DNA of 8,774 bases from Lachnospiraceae bacterium. Lineage in GTDB: Bacteria; Bacillota_A; Clostridia; Lachnospirales; Lachnospiraceae. Numbering within the stretch: position 1 is the stretch's first letter; every line of letters begins with the position of its first letter. The stretch spans positions 1 through 8,774 of the forward strand of contig JAIKXV010000014.1 of NCBI GenBank assembly GCA_024683935.1. The letters run 5' to 3'. Below are positions 6,727 to 8,774 of this stretch, in pieces. A program made the position numbers and the translations under genes. A model generated the notes under the pieces. It saw only the letters and a program-made list of their open reading frames with translations, had not been told where the DNA came from and ran no database searches.

Positions 6727-6736
6727 TTCCTCATGT

Positions 6737-6765
6737 ATTATAAGCACATTTTCGAATAAATACAA
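6737..6765 (-). promoter_or_regulatory. Sigma-A-type promoter for the fucU operon (P1)
   Basis: The -10 box TATAAT (6742-6737) is perfect. TTGTAT (6765-6760) sits exactly 17 nt upstream and matches TTGACA at its first three bases. A start near 6730 is expected. The perfect operator follows immediately. This promoter lies just after the fucI terminator and drives fucU and the genes below it. Confidence 0.75.
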
Positions 6766-6776
6766 GAGGGAAATTT

Positions 6777-6833
6777 CTAAAATACAAAGACGCAGCATTT
6801 CCGGCGGTGATGAATGCCGGGAATACTGCGTCT
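6777..6833 (-). terminator. Rho-independent terminator after fucI
   Basis: The arms at 6788-6805 and 6816-6833 pair over 18 positions with one C/A mismatch and one G-U pair, around a 10-nt loop. The stem includes AGACGCAG/CTGCGTCT and CCGGC/GCCGG. On the gene strand it is followed by TTTGTATTTT. On the plus strand no T-run follows, so it acts on leftward transcripts. It lies 71 bp past the fucI stop. Confidence 0.88.
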
Positions 6834-6838
6834 GTCAA

Positions 6839-6864
6839 GATCCTTCACTTCACTCAGGATGACA
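6839..6864 (-). repeat. Dispersed palindromic repeat, copy C
   Basis: This copy lies between the fucI stop and its terminator. On the gene strand it starts TGTCATCCTGAGTG and ends GTGAAGGATC, with outer arms ATCCT/AGGAT. Compared with copies A and B the inner GCG is GTG on both sides (GAGTGAAGTGAAG), a paired change. Confidence 0.8.
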
Positions 6865-6871
6865 CGAACTG

Positions 6872-6905
6872 ATTCCAGGTACGGCCTGAGCCTATGCCCA
6901 GGAAT
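6872..6905 (-). other. Imperfect hairpin at the fucI 3' end
   Basis: ATTCC (6872-6876) pairs with GGAAT (6901-6905). After an A/A mismatch, GG (6878-6879) pairs with CC (6898-6899), and an inner GGC/GCC stem (6883-6885, 6890-6892) closes a 4-nt loop. It begins at the fucI stop codon. There is no T-run, so a role in mRNA 3' end protection is possible but unproven. Confidence 0.35.
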
Positions 6906-8743
6906 TATTTGTATGCTTTGTAGAGCGGTCCAAAGTTAGCACATGCTCTGTAATCAGCAGCTTCCTTATCCTTTGTGCCGAATGCACTCCATGCTGCGGG
7001 ACGGTAGATCTTCTCGTCCGGAACATTGTGCATTGCAACAGGTATACGGAGCATGGAAGCCAGGGTGATGAGATCTGCACCCACGTGTCCGTAAACGGAT
7101 GCGCCGTGGTTTGCGCCCCATGCACGCATCACTTCATATGCGCTCTTAAATACGGAGCCCTCCTTGCCGTCACACCTCGGTGCGAACCAGGTGCAGGGCC
7201 AGGTGTAGTCTGTTCTCTTCCAGAGAGTATCAGTAACCTCAGCGGGAAGCTTTACAGTCCAGCCTTCTGCGATCTGGAAGAAGGGTCCGAGGCCCTTTAC
7301 CAAATTCAGACGAACCATGGTTATAGGCATCTCTGCATCCGTAAGGAATCTTGAAGAATATCCGCCGCCTCTGAAATAGCCGTTATCTGCGGGATTCCAG
7401 GTGGTAGCTTCCAGCATCTTCTTCTGATCGTCATCGGTCAGATTCCAGAATTCCTTTACAACATTATTTCCGTCCTTATCAACGGAAGCTCCGGAATAAT
7501 CAAGCGCTGATGCTCCGGAATTTATAAGATGCAGGAATCCGTCGGCATCCTTTGCATGGCCTTCTATCTCATAGCCTGTAACCCTCTTTACGGAATCGCC
7601 GCTCCAGTAGGTGCGGACATCCGAGAAGATGGAAGCCATACCAGTGAGCTGCTTTTCAAGAAGCATGCACACGCCGTTAAGAACATCATTCTCTGTAGCC
7701 AGTACGTAAGGCTCCCTGGCTCCGTCGTAATCGAAGGAAGTAGAAAGGAAAGATTCAGGGAAATCACAGTTAGGCCAGTGATCCGTCCACTGTCTCTGAC
7801 CCTGGAAACCGCCCACGATAGCGTTGTGTCCGAGGGCCTCTTCCTCAAAGGCCTGCTTGCCTGCTGTCGCATTCTTGTCAGCCAGCTTTGCATTGCCTCT
7901 CATCAGATCCTTGATGATGATATACATCTTTACAGTGAATTCCCACTGCTCGTCCTTGGTCTTTCTGTCCTTCTGTATCCAGTCGGGGTTCTTGTCAAAG
8001 CCCTCGGGACAGTACTTCTTCGTCCACTCCAGAGCACGCTTGAACTCTTCTTCGTCATAGATACCTTCCTCCATACGGCGGATGATCTCTACTTCGTCAA
8101 CGGACTCTACTCTCATGCCGAGATATGCTTCCATGAAATCCTGGTCCATTATGGAACCTCCGATACCCATGGTAACCGATCCGATCTGAAGATATGAAAG
8201 TCCGCGGATGGATGCAGCGGCAACAGCTGCACGTCCGAAACGGAGAAGCATCTCCTTTACATCATCGGGAATGGTCTCATCATCCGCATCCTGAACATCC
8301 TTGCCGTACATTCCGAATGCAGGAACGCCCTTCTGTGCATGGGTTGCAAGAACAGATGCCAGATATACGGCTCCCGGCCTCTCTGTTGCGTTCAATCCCC
8401 ATACGCCCTTAATGGTATTGGGATCCATATTCATTGTTTCCGAACCGTAGCACCAGCAGGGGGTTACTGAAAGTGTTATTTCCACTCCCTCCTTCTTAAA
8501 CTGCTCTGCGCAAAGGGCACTTTCCTTTACCCTTCCTATTGTGGTATCGGATATAACTACCTTTACCGGTGTGCCGTCCGCATACTTCAGATTGTCCTCA
8601 TAGAGCTTTTTCGCACGCTTTGCCATGCTCATTGTCTGCTCTTCAAGAGATCCTCTTACGTCAAGGGGTCCCTTTCTTCCGTCAATAATGGGACGGATAC
8701 CGATTACGGGATGTCCTCCAACCAGTTTTCTCTGATCTGCCAT
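6905..8743 (-). CDS. fucI: L-fucose isomerase
   Basis: This 612-residue protein is a complete FucI (E. coli has 591). The enzyme converts L-fucose to L-fuculose in the cytosol, and also D-arabinose to D-ribulose, using Mn2+ in a hexamer. The metal ligands Glu337, Asp361 and His528 of E. coli correspond to Glu351 (LATENDVLNG), Asp375 (FSDVRTYW) and His546 (GANHG). Other strong blocks are IGIRPIIDGR (14-23), VTPCWCYGSET (93-103), GLNATERPGAVYLA (116-129), GFQGQRQWTD (312-321), YFRGGGYSSRFLT (456-468) and ADLITLASMLRIPVAMHN (556-573). The extra length comes from a longer N-terminus and small insertions, such as near 283-300. AAAGGAG lies 10 nt before the ATG. A terminator follows, so this gene ends a transcript whose promoter is beyond the right edge. 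Among FucI substrates, L-fucose is favoured because fucU is adjacent. Confidence 0.96.
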   Translation of the reverse strand: MADQRKLVGGHPVIGIRPIIDGRKGPLDVRGSLEEQTMSMAKRAKKLYEDNLKYADGTPVKVVISDTTIGRVKESALCAEQFKKEGVEITLSVTPCWCYGSETMNMDPNTIKGVWGLNATERPGAVYLASVLATHAQKGVPAFGMYGKDVQDADDETIPDDVKEMLLRFGRAAVAAASIRGLSYLQIGSVTMGIGGSIMDQDFMEAYLGMRVESVDEVEIIRRMEEGIYDEEEFKRALEWTKKYCPEGFDKNPDWIQKDRKTKDEQWEFTVKMYIIIKDLMRGNAKLADKNATAGKQAFEEEALGHNAIVGGFQGQRQWTDHWPNCDFPESFLSTSFDYDGAREPYVLATENDVLNGVCMLLEKQLTGMASIFSDVRTYWSGDSVKRVTGYEIEGHAKDADGFLHLINSGASALDYSGASVDKDGNNVVKEFWNLTDDDQKKMLEATTWNPADNGYFRGGGYSSRFLTDAEMPITMVRLNLVKGLGPFFQIAEGWTVKLPAEVTDTLWKRTDYTWPCTWFAPRCDGKEGSVFKSAYEVMRAWGANHGASVYGHVGADLITLASMLRIPVAMHNVPDEKIYRPAAWSAFGTKDKEAADYRACANFGPLYKAYK

Positions 8744-8774
8744 TTATCACTTTCTCCTTTCTTAAAAGACTATG

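Noticed and set aside
6619..6730. The fucU leader of about 110 nt as a riboswitch
   Set aside because: I see no conserved riboswitch core or expression-platform hairpin; the operators and promoter duplicate explain its length.
7529..8197. Long plus-strand open frame (222 codons) opposite fucI
   Set aside because: It is antisense to a full-length, strongly conserved fucI, has no recognisable domain or convincing ribosome site, and similar shadows occur opposite every gene here.

Overview
This window looks like a chromosomal sugar-catabolism locus from an anaerobic Gram-positive bacterium. The likeliest group is Clostridia, probably Lachnospiraceae-like. The evidence is strong AAGGAGG-type ribosome binding sites, TATAAT promoters, roughly even base composition and a LacI-type local regulator. 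The taxonomy is an inference from style, not from a marker gene. Every gene I accept lies on the minus strand, so transcription runs from high to low coordinates.

Layout in transcription order: L-fucose isomerase fucI (8743-6905); an intergenic control region (6904-6619) with a dispersed repeat, a rho-independent terminator, two -10 boxes and two LacI-family operators; L-fucose mutarotase fucU (6618-6163); a GatZ/KbaZ-family protein (6173-4872, overlapping fucU by 11 bp); a GatY/KbaY-type class II aldolase (4827-3982); a 115-bp gap with a dispersed repeat fused to a small tandem array; an FGGY sugar kinase (3866-2355); a GatD-like zinc dehydrogenase (2286-1237); an aldo/keto reductase (1198-197); and the start of a LacI-family regulator (137 to the left edge).

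FucI and FucU point to L-fucose (or D-arabinose or L-galactose) as substrate. FucU would speed anomer exchange, FucI would form the ketose, the FGGY kinase would make a ketose phosphate, and the class II aldolase would split it into DHAP and an aldehyde. The aldo/keto reductase and/or the zinc dehydrogenase would handle the aldehyde or a polyol. The oddity is that the usual L-fuculose-1-phosphate aldolase (FucA family) is absent from the window. In its place are homologues of three galactitol/tagatose genes (gatZ, gatY, gatD), without a galactitol PTS. The locus is therefore a hybrid of fucose-type and galactitol-type modules. Its real substrate and the stereochemistry of the aldol cleavage are open questions.

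The terminator after fucI and the operator-bearing promoter before fucU suggest that the six genes fucU to AKR, perhaps with the lacI gene, form their own LacI-controlled transcription unit. Three copies of a short palindromic repeat, all in the same orientation, sit in the three roomier intergenic spaces. Their outer stem shows compensatory base changes. The remaining gaps are short and hold only ribosome binding sites and small inverted repeats. No RNA genes, CRISPR arrays, insertion sequences or transposases were seen.
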